Shown here in pieces: positions 55,118-64,000 of a DNA stretch of 64,000 nucleotides. The stretch comes from an uncultured Steroidobacter sp. (GTDB lineage: Bacteria > Pseudomonadota > Gammaproteobacteria > Steroidobacterales > Steroidobacteraceae), in assembly GCF_937958065.1 (NCBI RefSeq), contig NZ_CALFXI010000052.1, positions 16,345 through 80,344 on the forward strand, written 5' to 3'. Numbering within the stretch: position 1 is the stretch's first letter; each line of letters begins with the position of its first letter. The notes below the pieces were generated by a model that ran no database searches, was not told the DNA's origin, and saw only the letters and a program-made list of their open reading frames with translations. The position numbers were made by a program, and so were the translations under genes.

Positions 55118-56220
55118 GTTGCGCTCCCGTCCAGCACTGCGTGATGGCCTCGGTCTTGATCATCGAACAGATGCACACCGCCGCCGTCGATCTTCACGCC
55201 GACTGAGTCGTTGATGGCGACGCGGCTGTTCCCCGCATCCTCGGCCACGATCGTTGAGCCATCAGATAGCCGCACGTACACGAGCGTCCGATCGCCCAGC
55301 CGCTCGACGAACTGCGCGACACCCGCCGTCTCGCCCTGCCCGACCGGACAGATATCGAGCGACTCGGCCCGGATACCCAGTTTGAACGACTTGGAAGCCG
55401 GCAACGAAGACGCTTCGATGCGCGTCGTGACGATCGCACCGTCCGGCAAGCGCGCCGCTACGAAGCCGTTCGGTCCATCGCTCAACTCGACCGGCGTGAA
55501 GTTCATGGCCGGCGTACCGACGAATCCGGCGACAAACGCGGTCGCGGGCCGCGAGTAGATCTCCATCGGCGTGCCGATCTGCTCGATCCTGCGGTTGTTC
55601 ATCACGACGATGCGATGCGCGAGCGTCATTGCTTCGACCTGATCGTGCGTGACGAAAATCATCGCCGCATCGACGCGCTGATGAAGCTGCGCGATTTCCA
55701 GGCGCGTGCGCACCCGGAGCGCCGCATCGAGATTGGACAGCGGCTCGTCGAACAGGAACAGCTGCGGCTCTTTGACGATGGCGCGACCGATCGCGACTCG
55801 CTGGCGCTGGCCGCCGGAAATCTGTCCGGGCTTACGCTCCAACAGATGCGTGATCTCGAGCATCTTGGCCGCGGCGGTGACGCGGTTGTCGATCTCCGCT
55901 TCGGGCAGTCGCACGTTGCGCAGGCCGAACGACATGTTTTCGCGCACCGTCATGTGCGGATAAAGCGCGTAATGCTGAAACACCATCGCGACGCGCCGCT
56001 CGCCCGGCGGCAGCCGATCGACGCGGCGGTCGCCGATCCAGATCTCGCCGGCGTCGACCGACTCCAGGCCCGCGATCATGCGCAACAGCGTCGACTTGCC
56101 GCAGCCCGACGGCCCCAGGAACACCATGAACTCATGCGGCCGGATACTCAGGGACACGTCGTCGATGACGGTCGCGGCCCCGAAGGTCTTGGTGACGTTC
56201 TTTAGCTCGATGCCGGGCAT
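55114..56220 (-). CDS. ABC sugar transporter ATP-binding protein (UgpC/MalK type)
   Basis: 368 residues. Walker A GPSGCGKST (36-44), the signature GQISGGQRQRVAIGRA (I in place of the usual L), Walker B LFLFDEPLSNLD and the switch His in FVTHDQVEAMT are present. The C-terminal OB-type regulatory domain (SKSFKLGIRAESLDICPVGQ, LVYVRLSDGSTIVAEDAGNS) is the MalK kind. Its stop overlaps the leader frame (GTGA). Confidence 0.94.
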   Translation of the reverse strand: MPGIELKNVTKTFGAATVIDDVSLSIRPHEFMVFLGPSGCGKSTLLRMIAGLESVDAGEIWIGDRRVDRLPPGERRVAMVFQHYALYPHMTVRENMSFGLRNVRLPEAEIDNRVTAAAKMLEITHLLERKPGQISGGQRQRVAIGRAIVKEPQLFLFDEPLSNLDAALRVRTRLEIAQLHQRVDAAMIFVTHDQVEAMTLAHRIVVMNNRRIEQIGTPMEIYSRPATAFVAGFVGTPAMNFTPVELSDGPNGFVAARLPDGAIVTTRIEASSLPASKSFKLGIRAESLDICPVGQGETAGVAQFVERLGDRTLVYVRLSDGSTIVAEDAGNSRVAINDSVGVKIDGGGVHLFDDQDRGHHAVLDGSAT

Positions 56221-56253
56221 GAGAAATGGAGAATCAGGAAGGAGGTGGGAGCG

Positions 56254-57297
56254 CTACGCCTGCACGGTCGGCCAGCCATCGGCCGTCCATTCGATGGGCG
56301 CGATGCGCAGGGTCGGTCGGCCGTCGTGTTCCGCGTCGTATGCGTGATACACCAGATAGTCACGATCGCGGTCTCGCAAAATCGCCTGATGCCCCGGACC
56401 CCTGAAGCGACGGCTGCCTTGAAGCACGACCGTTCCATAGCCGCCCATTTGGGACTTGCCGTCGCGTCCGACGTAGGGCCCGGTCACATCGCGCGAGCGT
56501 CCGACGACGATGTAGTACGAGCTGCTCGCACCTCGACAGCAGTAATCGAACGATGTGAACAGGTAGTAATAGCCATTGCGCTCGATCATGAACGGCGCTT
56601 CGATGGCACCTGGCGCGTTCTGCGGCGCTGGCCGCGAAGCGAGGGAATATTTGCGCGAGTCGTTCGGGAACGGTTTGCCGGTCGCCGGATCGAGCGGAAA
56701 CAGCTTGATGCCGCTCCAGAAACTGCCCAGGCACAGCCAGTGCCTGCCGTCGCGATCGATCAGGTGGTTCGAATCGATCGCGTTGAAGTCGTCGCCGCGC
56801 TCGGACTTCACCACCAGACCGCGATCCTCCCATTTGAAATCCGGGGAAGCACGATCCAGCGTCTTGTTGGTCACCAGGCCGATGACCGAATGATTCGAGC
56901 CGAACGTGGAGCACGAGTAGTACAGGTGATACTGCCCGTTGAAATATGCGATATCGGGCGCCCACGTGCCGCGAGTGCCGGGCACAGCCTGCTGCGCCCA
57001 TTTGGGAATCTCATCGAACACGCGACCGTGCAGCTGCCAGTTCACCAGGTCCCGCGACGTGCGCCAGGGCAGCAGTCCGGTAGGATCGTTCGCCTGACCG
57101 GTGCAGAACAGGTGATATGTGTCGCCCTGCTTGATGATGCAGGGGTCGTGCACCGGCGAGAGGTCGCCGGCCAGCCTGTCGTTGAGCGTGGCCGGACGCT
57201 CATCGGCACGAGCAGGCCCCCAAACGCCGGCGGACCAGCCGAGCGTCGATCCCATGAGCAGCGAGGCGCGCAGCAGGTCGCGCCTGTGAACGTTCAC
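56254..57297 (-). CDS. GH43 arabinan endo-1,5-alpha-L-arabinosidase, Tat-exported
   Basis: About 347 residues from GTG 57297, giving a Tat-type signal (NVHRRDLLRASLLMG, then a hydrophobic stretch to PARA). The GH43 catalytic base Asp is in SPVHDPCIIKQGD, the pKa-modulating Asp in TWAPDIAYFNG and the acid Glu in GAIEAPFMIERNGYYYLF. It would cut arabinan outside the cytoplasm. Starts further upstream lengthen the n-region before the RR motif; the chosen GTG overlaps a small leader frame stop (GTGA). Confidence 0.88.
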   Translation of the reverse strand: MNVHRRDLLRASLLMGSTLGWSAGVWGPARADERPATLNDRLAGDLSPVHDPCIIKQGDTYHLFCTGQANDPTGLLPWRTSRDLVNWQLHGRVFDEIPKWAQQAVPGTRGTWAPDIAYFNGQYHLYYSCSTFGSNHSVIGLVTNKTLDRASPDFKWEDRGLVVKSERGDDFNAIDSNHLIDRDGRHWLCLGSFWSGIKLFPLDPATGKPFPNDSRKYSLASRPAPQNAPGAIEAPFMIERNGYYYLFTSFDYCCRGASSSYYIVVGRSRDVTGPYVGRDGKSQMGGYGTVVLQGSRRFRGPGHQAILRDRDRDYLVYHAYDAEHDGRPTLRIAPIEWTADGWPTVQA

Positions 57298-57338
57298 GCC
57301 GGACACGTGAATCTCGACTCGCCGTCGCAGCTGTACAT
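57294..57338 (-). CDS. Possible 14-residue leader peptide before the GH43 gene
   Basis: From ATG 57338, after GGGGGG, a 14-codon frame (MYSCDGESRFTCPA) ends at TGA 57294-57296, overlapping the GH43 GTG as GTGA. It resembles the coupled leader found before the permease in the same operon. It may be chance. Confidence 0.25.
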   Translation of the reverse strand: MYSCDGESRFTCPA

Positions 57339-57404
57339 GGATCCCCCCGCTCAATCTGGCTCGTCCGAGCAATATACTCAGACAATTTCATGGTAGCGAT
57401 TTTT

Positions 57405-57421
57405 GATTTGTCAGGCAAATC
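57405..57421. promoter_or_regulatory. Candidate operator in the divergent arabinose promoter region
   Basis: GATTTG (57405-57410) and CAAATC (57416-57421) form a perfect 6-bp dyad with a 5-base spacer, in the 285-base region between the GH43 operon and the FadR-type regulator. A further CAAATC half-site is at 57481-57486. The geometry suits a GntR/FadR dimer. Confidence 0.45.
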
Positions 57422-57582
57422 GGCCGGGCCATTGTGCAGAGCGCAAGGTGGCCGGCGCAATCGCAATGCGCACTTCGGTGCAAATCAGTGCAGATCCTGC
57501 GAAATCGGCGTCGGCGTGCGTAAACTACTGTCTTAGTTAAGGGCGCCGGGCATGGACCTGCCGCGTCTCGAGGAAAGCATCG

Positions 57583-58359
57583 ATGTCGAGCAAAAAATCA
57601 TCAGCGGCGAGGGCCAATGCACGAGCCCGACGCAAGTCGTTGCGGCTGCACGGCACCATCGCCCGTGACCTGGGAGTCCTGATCGTCTCGGGCCGTTACA
57701 AGCCCGGCGACATCCTCAACGGCGAGATCGATGCGAGCGATCGGCTGCAGGTGTCGCGCACTGCGTATCGCGAAGCGGTCCGCATCCTCGCCGCGAAAGG
57801 GCTGGTGGAATCGCGGCCGAAAGTGGGCACGCGCGTCAGCCCGCAGGCCCGCTGGCACATGCTCGATCCAGACGTGCTGTCCTGGATTTTCGAGTTCGAG
57901 CCGGACGACACGCTGCTGGCCAACCTGTTCGAACTGCGCAAGATCGTCGAGCCCGAAGCCGCCGCGCTCGCAGCCCTGCGCCGGACCGACGAAGAGCTCA
58001 AAGCCATGGAAAAGGCGCTCGAAGGCATGGCCGCGCACACGCTCGCCAGCGAAGCGGGCCGGCTCGCCGACCAGGAATTTCACTCCGCGATGCTGCGCGC
58101 GAGCGGCAATGCTTTCATCGTGTCGCTGACCAGCGGCGTGGGAGCCGCGGTGTCGTGGACCACGATCTTCAAACAGCGGCACAACCCGCTTCGCCGCGAT
58201 CCGATCCCCGATCACCAAAAGGTATACGAGGCGGTCAAAGCATCGGACCCGAAGGCCGCGCACGCGGCGATGTTGAATCTGGTCGAGCTGGCCCAGCTGG
58301 ACACGACCAACTCACGCAAAGCCAAACCTGCCAAGGCCGCGGCTTCCGCTCGCGGCTGA
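57583..58359 (+). CDS. FadR-subfamily GntR transcriptional regulator
   Basis: 258 residues: N-terminal winged helix (LHGTIARDLGVLIVSGRYKP, GDILNGEIDASDRLQVSRTA, YREAVRILAAKGLVESRPKV, GTRVSP) then a helical FCD ligand-binding domain (LFELRKIVEPEAAALAALRR; DQEFHSAMLRASGNAF; DHQKVYEAVKASDPKAAHAA with metal-type His). It is divergent from the GH43-ABC operon and upstream of the dehydrogenase genes, so it probably controls both in response to an arabinose-pathway intermediate. Confidence 0.93.
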   Translation: MSSKKSSAARANARARRKSLRLHGTIARDLGVLIVSGRYKPGDILNGEIDASDRLQVSRTAYREAVRILAAKGLVESRPKVGTRVSPQARWHMLDPDVLSWIFEFEPDDTLLANLFELRKIVEPEAAALAALRRTDEELKAMEKALEGMAAHTLASEAGRLADQEFHSAMLRASGNAFIVSLTSGVGAAVSWTTIFKQRHNPLRRDPIPDHQKVYEAVKASDPKAAHAAMLNLVELAQLDTTNSRKAKPAKAAASARG

Positions 58360-58642
58360 GCCAGCCCCGAAACGCCGGTCCGATCGCGGCCGGCTGGGCG
58401 GGTTCCCCTCACGGGCCCTGGATTTTGCATCCGAGCCCCCACTTTCGTTGCGTAGTGCCGAGATGCCGAAGGCACGACGCAGGCGCAGGACCGGCTCTTG
58501 CTGATATCCGCCTCGGATGTCTTAATGCCGGCGGCGTTGTTAGCGCTACCTCGTCCCCGGGGCGACCCGGCATTGCCCGCCGTGCCGCAACTGGGATAAT
58601 GTCTGAGTAAATCAACGGAACAAGTTTAGGCGGAGAACTCCC

Positions 58643-60211
58643 ATGCCCCTGACCGGTCAGCTATTCATCGGTCGCGAACGCGTCGCGACCGCTCAAACCT
58701 TTCGCGCGGCCAACCCCACTACCGCCTCCCTGATCGACCCGCCCTTCAGCTCGGCCGGCGCCGCCGAAGTGGAGCGCGCCTGCCAGCTGGCGAGCGAAGC
58801 TTTCGATCAATACCGCGCGCTCGATAGCGAGACGCGCGCGAAATTTCTGGAGACCATCGCCGATCGCATCATGGCGTTGGGCGATGAGCTGATCGAGCGC
58901 GCCCATGCGGAGTCCGGCCTGCCGATCGCTCGATTGACCGGCGAGCGCGCCCGCACCGTGGGTCAGCTGCGCCTGTTCGCCGATGAATTGCGCAAAGGCG
59001 GCTGGCAGGGCGTGCGCATCGATCCGGCGATGCCCGATCGCAAGCCGCTGCCTCGCGCCGATCTGCGTCAACGCAAAGTCCCGCTCGGCCCGGTCGTCGT
59101 GTTCGGCGCCAGCAACTTCCCGCTCGCCTTCTCCGTTGCCGGTGGCGATACCGCCTCGGCACTCGCAGCTGGCTGCCCGGTCATCGTGAAAGGTCACTCG
59201 GCGCATCCGGGCACCAGCGAGCTGGTCGCGCAAGCAATCAGTGAAGCCGTCGCGCAGTGTGGCTTGCACCCGGGCGTGTTCTCGCTGTTGAACGGTGACA
59301 AGCGCGACCTGGGCGCAGGCTTGGTGGCCGATCCACGCATCAAAGCGGTCGGATTCACGGGCTCGCGCGGTGGCGGCGTGGCGTTGATGAAGATCGCAGC
59401 GGCTCGCCCTGAACCGATCCCCGTATACGCTGAAATGAGCAGCGTGAACCCGGTGCTGTTGTTGCCCGGCGCGCTCGCGGCTCGCGCCGAAGCGCTCGGC
59501 AAAGAGTTCGTCGCTTCGCTCACGCTCGGCTCGGGTCAGTTCTGCACCAACCCCGGCCTGGTGTTCGCGCTCGAAGGCCCGCACGTCGATGCGTTCATCG
59601 CATCCGCGGCCGCTGCGCTCGGCGGCACGGCGCCGCAGGTGATGCTGACGGCTGGCATCTTCGATGCGTTCCAGAAAGGCGTCGATCGTCTCGCCAACCA
59701 GAAAGGCGTGAAGACGATTGCGCGCGGTGGCGAACCGCAGGGCAAGAACTGCGGTCGCGGCGCATTGTTCTCGGTGGCCGCGAGCGAGCTGACCACGGAA
59801 ATCGCCGAAGAAGTGTTCGGCGCTTCTTCCATCATCGTCCGCTGCGCCAACGAAGCAGAGCTGATCGGCGCGCTGGAGAAACTCGAAGGCCAGCTCACTG
59901 CCACACTGCATGTCACCGAGCAGGACTACGCGATCGCGCAGAAAGTCATGCCCACTCTCGAACGCAAGGTGGGCCGCATCCTCGCGAACGGCTGGCCGAC
60001 CGGCGTCGAAGTCTCGCACGCCATGGTTCATGGCGGCCCGTACCCGGCGACGTCCGACAGCCGCACCACTTCGGTGGGCACGCTCGCCATCGAACGTTTC
60101 CTGCGCCCGGTCTGCTACCAGGACATCCCGGACGCACTGTTGCCGCAGGTGCTGAAGCGTGATGCCCAGGCGTCGCTGCCGCATCGGTTCGATGGCGTTT
60201 ACCGGAGCTAA
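58643..60211 (+). CDS. Alpha-ketoglutarate semialdehyde (2,5-dioxovalerate) dehydrogenase
   Basis: 522 residues of the NADP-type ALDH branch used for 2,5-dioxovalerate. Catalytic Cys is in GSGQFCTNPGLVF, the general-base Glu in VYAEMSSVNPV, and the coenzyme region in VVFGASNFPLAFSVAGGDTA. GGCGGAG lies before the ATG. It would oxidise the semialdehyde to 2-oxoglutarate, the last step of the non-phosphorylative pentose pathway. It is 3 bases upstream of the AraD1-type gene. Confidence 0.9.
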   Translation: MPLTGQLFIGRERVATAQTFRAANPTTASLIDPPFSSAGAAEVERACQLASEAFDQYRALDSETRAKFLETIADRIMALGDELIERAHAESGLPIARLTGERARTVGQLRLFADELRKGGWQGVRIDPAMPDRKPLPRADLRQRKVPLGPVVVFGASNFPLAFSVAGGDTASALAAGCPVIVKGHSAHPGTSELVAQAISEAVAQCGLHPGVFSLLNGDKRDLGAGLVADPRIKAVGFTGSRGGGVALMKIAAARPEPIPVYAEMSSVNPVLLLPGALAARAEALGKEFVASLTLGSGQFCTNPGLVFALEGPHVDAFIASAAAALGGTAPQVMLTAGIFDAFQKGVDRLANQKGVKTIARGGEPQGKNCGRGALFSVAASELTTEIAEEVFGASSIIVRCANEAELIGALEKLEGQLTATLHVTEQDYAIAQKVMPTLERKVGRILANGWPTGVEVSHAMVHGGPYPATSDSRTTSVGTLAIERFLRPVCYQDIPDALLPQVLKRDAQASLPHRFDGVYRS

Positions 60212-60214
60212 TAA

Positions 60215-61207
60215 ATGAGTTTGCGCTTGATACAGGTGCGCGCTGCCGACGGGCAGCGCTGCGTAGCCGCCATCGACGACAGTGGTGTCGCCCGTAAAGT
60301 CAAGGATTGCGCCAGCACGTACGAGCTGGCGCGCTTGGCACTGAGCAGCGGCACCACACTGGAGAAGTGCGTGGCTGCGCGACTCTCCGATGAACGGTTC
60401 GATCTGGAGGAGCTGCAGACGTGGAATCGTCTGCTCGCTCCGATCGATCATCCGGACGTCGCGCACCTGCATCTCACCGGCACCGGCCTGACGCATCTCG
60501 GCTCGGCCGAAGGTCGCGACAAGATGCACAAGGCCGCCGCCGGCGGCACGCTCACCGACTCGATGCGCATGTTCAACATGGGCCTGGAAGGCGGCAAACC
60601 CGCCGCCGGCCAGGTCGGCGTGCAGCCCGAGTGGTTCTACAAGGGCGATGGCTCGTGCGTGGTCGGCACAGGCGAGGCCCTGCCCTCCCCCGATTTCGCG
60701 CTCGACGGCAGCGAAGAGCCGGAGATCGCGGGCATTTATCTCATCGACGCCGCGGGCAATCCGCGGCGTCTCGGTTTCTGCCTGGCCAACGAGTTCTCGG
60801 ATCACATCACCGAGCGTGGCAACTACTTGTGGCTGGCGCATTCCAAGTTGCGCCATGCCGCGCTGGGTGCCGAACTGCTCGTGGGTGATCTGCCAGCCGA
60901 TGTGCGCGGCATGAGCCGCGTGCTTCGCGATGGCAAAACGCTGTGGGAAAAACCGTTTCTCACCGGCGAAGCCAACATGTCGCACACCATCGCGAATCTC
61001 GAGCATCATCACTTCAAGTATCGATTGTTCCGTCGGCCCGGCGACGTGCACGTGCACTTCTTCGGCACGGCGACGTTATCGTTCTCCGAGGGCATCCAGA
61101 CCAGGGAAGGCGATGTGTTCGAAATCGAAGCGCCGCCGTTCCGCCTGCCCCTGCGCAATCCTCTGAAGCGCAGCGAATCGCCTGCCGTGACCGTCAAGGC
61201 GCTGTAA
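60215..61207 (+). CDS. AraD1-type FAH-superfamily protein (candidate keto-deoxyarabonate dehydratase)
   Basis: 330 residues of the fumarylacetoacetate-hydrolase fold in the AraD1/GguC group: LHLTGTGLTHLGSAEGRDKM, GKPAAGQVGVQPEWFYKGDG, FCLANEFSDHITERGNYLWL with metal-type Glu/Asp. In related loci it is thought to act on 2-keto-3-deoxy-pentonate in the nonphosphorylative pathway, in place of the DHDPS-type AraD. No DHDPS-type gene is present in the window. It is 3 bases after the ALDH and 3 before the sugar dehydrogenase. Confidence 0.8.
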   Translation: MSLRLIQVRAADGQRCVAAIDDSGVARKVKDCASTYELARLALSSGTTLEKCVAARLSDERFDLEELQTWNRLLAPIDHPDVAHLHLTGTGLTHLGSAEGRDKMHKAAAGGTLTDSMRMFNMGLEGGKPAAGQVGVQPEWFYKGDGSCVVGTGEALPSPDFALDGSEEPEIAGIYLIDAAGNPRRLGFCLANEFSDHITERGNYLWLAHSKLRHAALGAELLVGDLPADVRGMSRVLRDGKTLWEKPFLTGEANMSHTIANLEHHHFKYRLFRRPGDVHVHFFGTATLSFSEGIQTREGDVFEIEAPPFRLPLRNPLKRSESPAVTVKAL

Positions 61208-61210
61208 CAC

Positions 61211-62137
61211 ATGAGCCCGATCAAACTCGCCATCGTCGGCCTGGGAAAGATCGCGCGCGATCAACACCTGCCGTCGCTGGCCGCCAATCCGAACTATCGA
61301 CTGGTTGCGGTCGCCAGCCCGAACAGCAAGCTCGAAGGCACCCCGACCTACCCGAACCTCGAGACCCTGCTGCGCGAACAGCCGGAGGTCGAAGCGGTGT
61401 CGTTGTGCTGTACGCCGCAAGTTCGTTACGAGATCGCGCGCTATGCGTTGGAACAGAACCGACACGTGATGTTGGAAAAGCCGCCGGGCGCGACCTTGAA
61501 TGAAGTCGCCGGCCTCGTGGACCTGGCACAACAACGTCAGCTCGCTTTGTTTGCTACCTGGCACTCGCGCGAAGCCGCGGCCGTCGAGCCCGCGCGTGAG
61601 TGGCTCGCGAGCCGGAAGATTCGCAAGGTGCAGGTGATCTGGAAGGAAGACGTGCGCGTGTGGCATCCGGGCCAGGCGTGGATCTGGAAAGCGGGCGGGC
61701 TCGGCGTGTTCGATCCGGGCATCAACGCGCTCTCGATCATCACTCGCATCCTGCCGCAGCCGCTGGTGCTGAAAGACGCCGAGCTGCACTTCCCCTCGAA
61801 TTGTGAAACGCCCATCGCCGCCGAGCTGACCCTGCAAGGTCCGGGCGGCCTGCCGGTGCGCGCGGAATTCGATTTCCGCCAGACCGGCCCGCAAAGCTGG
61901 GACATCGACATCGACACCGACGACGGCCGGCTGCTGCTTTCCAAGGGCGGCTCGGTCATGCACGTCGACGGTCGACAAACCGTGTCTGCGCCGGATCGCG
62001 AATACGCGATTCTGTACGCGCGTTTCGCCCCGCTGGTTCGCGAGCGTCGCATGGACGTCGATCTCGCCGCCTTCCGCCTGGTCGCCGATGCATTCATGTG
62101 CGGCCGGCGCTCCGTCGTCGATCCCTTCATCGAATAG
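61211..62137 (+). CDS. Gfo/Idh/MocA L-arabinose (D-galactose) 1-dehydrogenase
   Basis: 308 residues: IVGLGKIARDQHLPSLAANP for NAD(P) binding, EKPPGATLNEV with catalytic Lys, and WKEDVRVWHPGQAWIWKAGG, GVFDPGINALSIITRILPQP with conserved Asp/Asn. These segments closely match Azospirillum L-arabinose 1-dehydrogenase as I recall it. It would oxidise arabinose to the lactone. It follows the AraD1-type gene by 3 bases and precedes the exported GH51. Confidence 0.9.
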   Translation: MSPIKLAIVGLGKIARDQHLPSLAANPNYRLVAVASPNSKLEGTPTYPNLETLLREQPEVEAVSLCCTPQVRYEIARYALEQNRHVMLEKPPGATLNEVAGLVDLAQQRQLALFATWHSREAAAVEPAREWLASRKIRKVQVIWKEDVRVWHPGQAWIWKAGGLGVFDPGINALSIITRILPQPLVLKDAELHFPSNCETPIAAELTLQGPGGLPVRAEFDFRQTGPQSWDIDIDTDDGRLLLSKGGSVMHVDGRQTVSAPDREYAILYARFAPLVRERRMDVDLAAFRLVADAFMCGRRSVVDPFIE

Positions 62138-62148
62138 AGGACAACAAG

Positions 62149-63717
<1,569 letters not shown>

Positions 63718-63720
63718 GCC

Positions 63721-63960
63721 GGTGGTTCGCAGTGCCGGGGTGGGATCTCCTTCTCTCCCCGGCACGGCTCGGTGGTTCGCGACGCCGCGGTCGGGATCTC
63801 CTTCCCTCCGCGGCATGGCTCGGTGGTTCGCAGTGGCGGGGTGGGATCTCCTTCTCTCTCCGGCATAGCTCGGTGGTTCGCAGTGACGGGGTGGGGGATC
63901 TCCTCCCCGGCATAGCTCGGTGGTTCGCAGTGACGGGGTGGGGGATCTCCTCCCCGGCAC
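63721..63960. repeat. Five tandem hairpin-forming repeats of about 50 bp
   Basis: Units begin at 63721, 63771, 63822, 63872 and 63919 with GGTGGTTCGCAGTG or a close variant, and each then has a G-rich arm, a GGGATCTCC core and a C-rich arm. Unit 1 pairs GTGCCGGGG with CCCCGGCAC (63732-63740/63757-63765); unit 2 pairs GCCGCGG with CCGCGGC (63784-63790/63808-63814), a compensatory change. No unique spacers, so not CRISPR. It directly follows the GH51 stop and may act as a terminator or dispersed-repeat cluster. Confidence 0.85.
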
Positions 63961-64000
63961 CGCGACGCACGCCGTCGCTCCGCTTCGCTCGCGCTGACGC

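Noticed and set aside
58451..58479. Hairpin CGTAGTGCC/GGCACGACG upstream of the ALDH gene as terminator or riboswitch
   Set aside because: One mismatch, an 11-base loop and no T-run; no riboswitch class is recognisable.
58661..61057. 798-residue antisense open frame over the ALDH and AraD1 genes
   Set aside because: It exactly mirrors well-conserved coding genes and has no family features; frame openness follows codon bias.
63721..63960. CRISPR array at the right edge
   Set aside because: Intervals between the shared starts are themselves related to each other and no unique spacers are present; no cas gene is nearby.

Overview
The window is a high-GC chromosomal segment that reads as a free-living gammaproteobacterium, probably near Steroidobacter/Nevskiales or Xanthomonadales. 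That placement is inferred from the rpsU-yqeY-dnaG-rpoD block, a TonB-dependent receptor with its own regulators, a DASS carrier, minCDE and a non-phosphorylative pentose pathway; no rRNA marker is present to confirm it. Gene density is high, and nearly every long open frame opposite a real gene is a GC-driven shadow.

Layout. 1-5260: start of tsaD, then divergently the macromolecular-synthesis operon rpsU-yqeY-dnaG-rpoD, closed by a strong terminator. 5278-18600: housekeeping and envelope genes (AlkX/YcaQ-type glycosylase, metallo-beta-lactamase-fold lipoprotein, DASS transporter, DUF4136 lipoprotein, Ogt, MgtC, Slt70, AI-2E transporter, GGDEF-EAL protein). 18794-22787: a glutathione transferase and a translationally coupled cassette of glycosyltransferase, YkoP-like protein and polysaccharide deacetylase, then an exported methyltransferase. 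22961-23335: a tRNA-Ile(CAU) gene split by a 299-nt group I intron. 23350-30764: a TonB-dependent receptor, a FixJ-like regulator with a degenerate receiver, a beta-propeller histidine kinase and a NarL-type regulator. 30903-40083: small enzymes, exported proteins, a FUSC transporter, an SRAP protein, a c-type cytochrome and a DUF899/small-protein pair. 40167-40754: a DUF488 gene with an in-frame UGA where close relatives have cysteine. 40940-50392: an ECF sigma/DGPF pair, an ACT-domain protein, minCDE, a QueC-like PP-loop enzyme, two bactofilins and an XRE/ORF6N pair. 50430-63717: an arabinan/L-arabinose locus. The right end (63721-63960) carries five tandem hairpin-forming repeats.

How the genes work together. 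The right-hand locus is a coherent catabolic unit. A Tat-exported GH43 arabinanase and an exported GH51 arabinofuranosidase would release arabinose or short oligomers. An ABC importer takes these up and a cytoplasmic GH51 trims them. A Gfo/Idh/MocA sugar 1-dehydrogenase, a FAH-fold AraD1-type protein and a ketoglutarate-semialdehyde dehydrogenase carry the sugar towards 2-oxoglutarate. A divergent FadR-type regulator sits between the two halves. The lactonase and arabonate dehydratase are not in the window.

The two observations most worth following are the UGA in the DUF488 gene (selenocysteine candidate or recent nonsense mutation) and the group I intron in the anticodon loop of tRNA-Ile(CAU). 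Next are a duplicated start region forming a 26-codon leader inside the ABC operon, and the degenerate receiver next to the TonB-dependent receptor.
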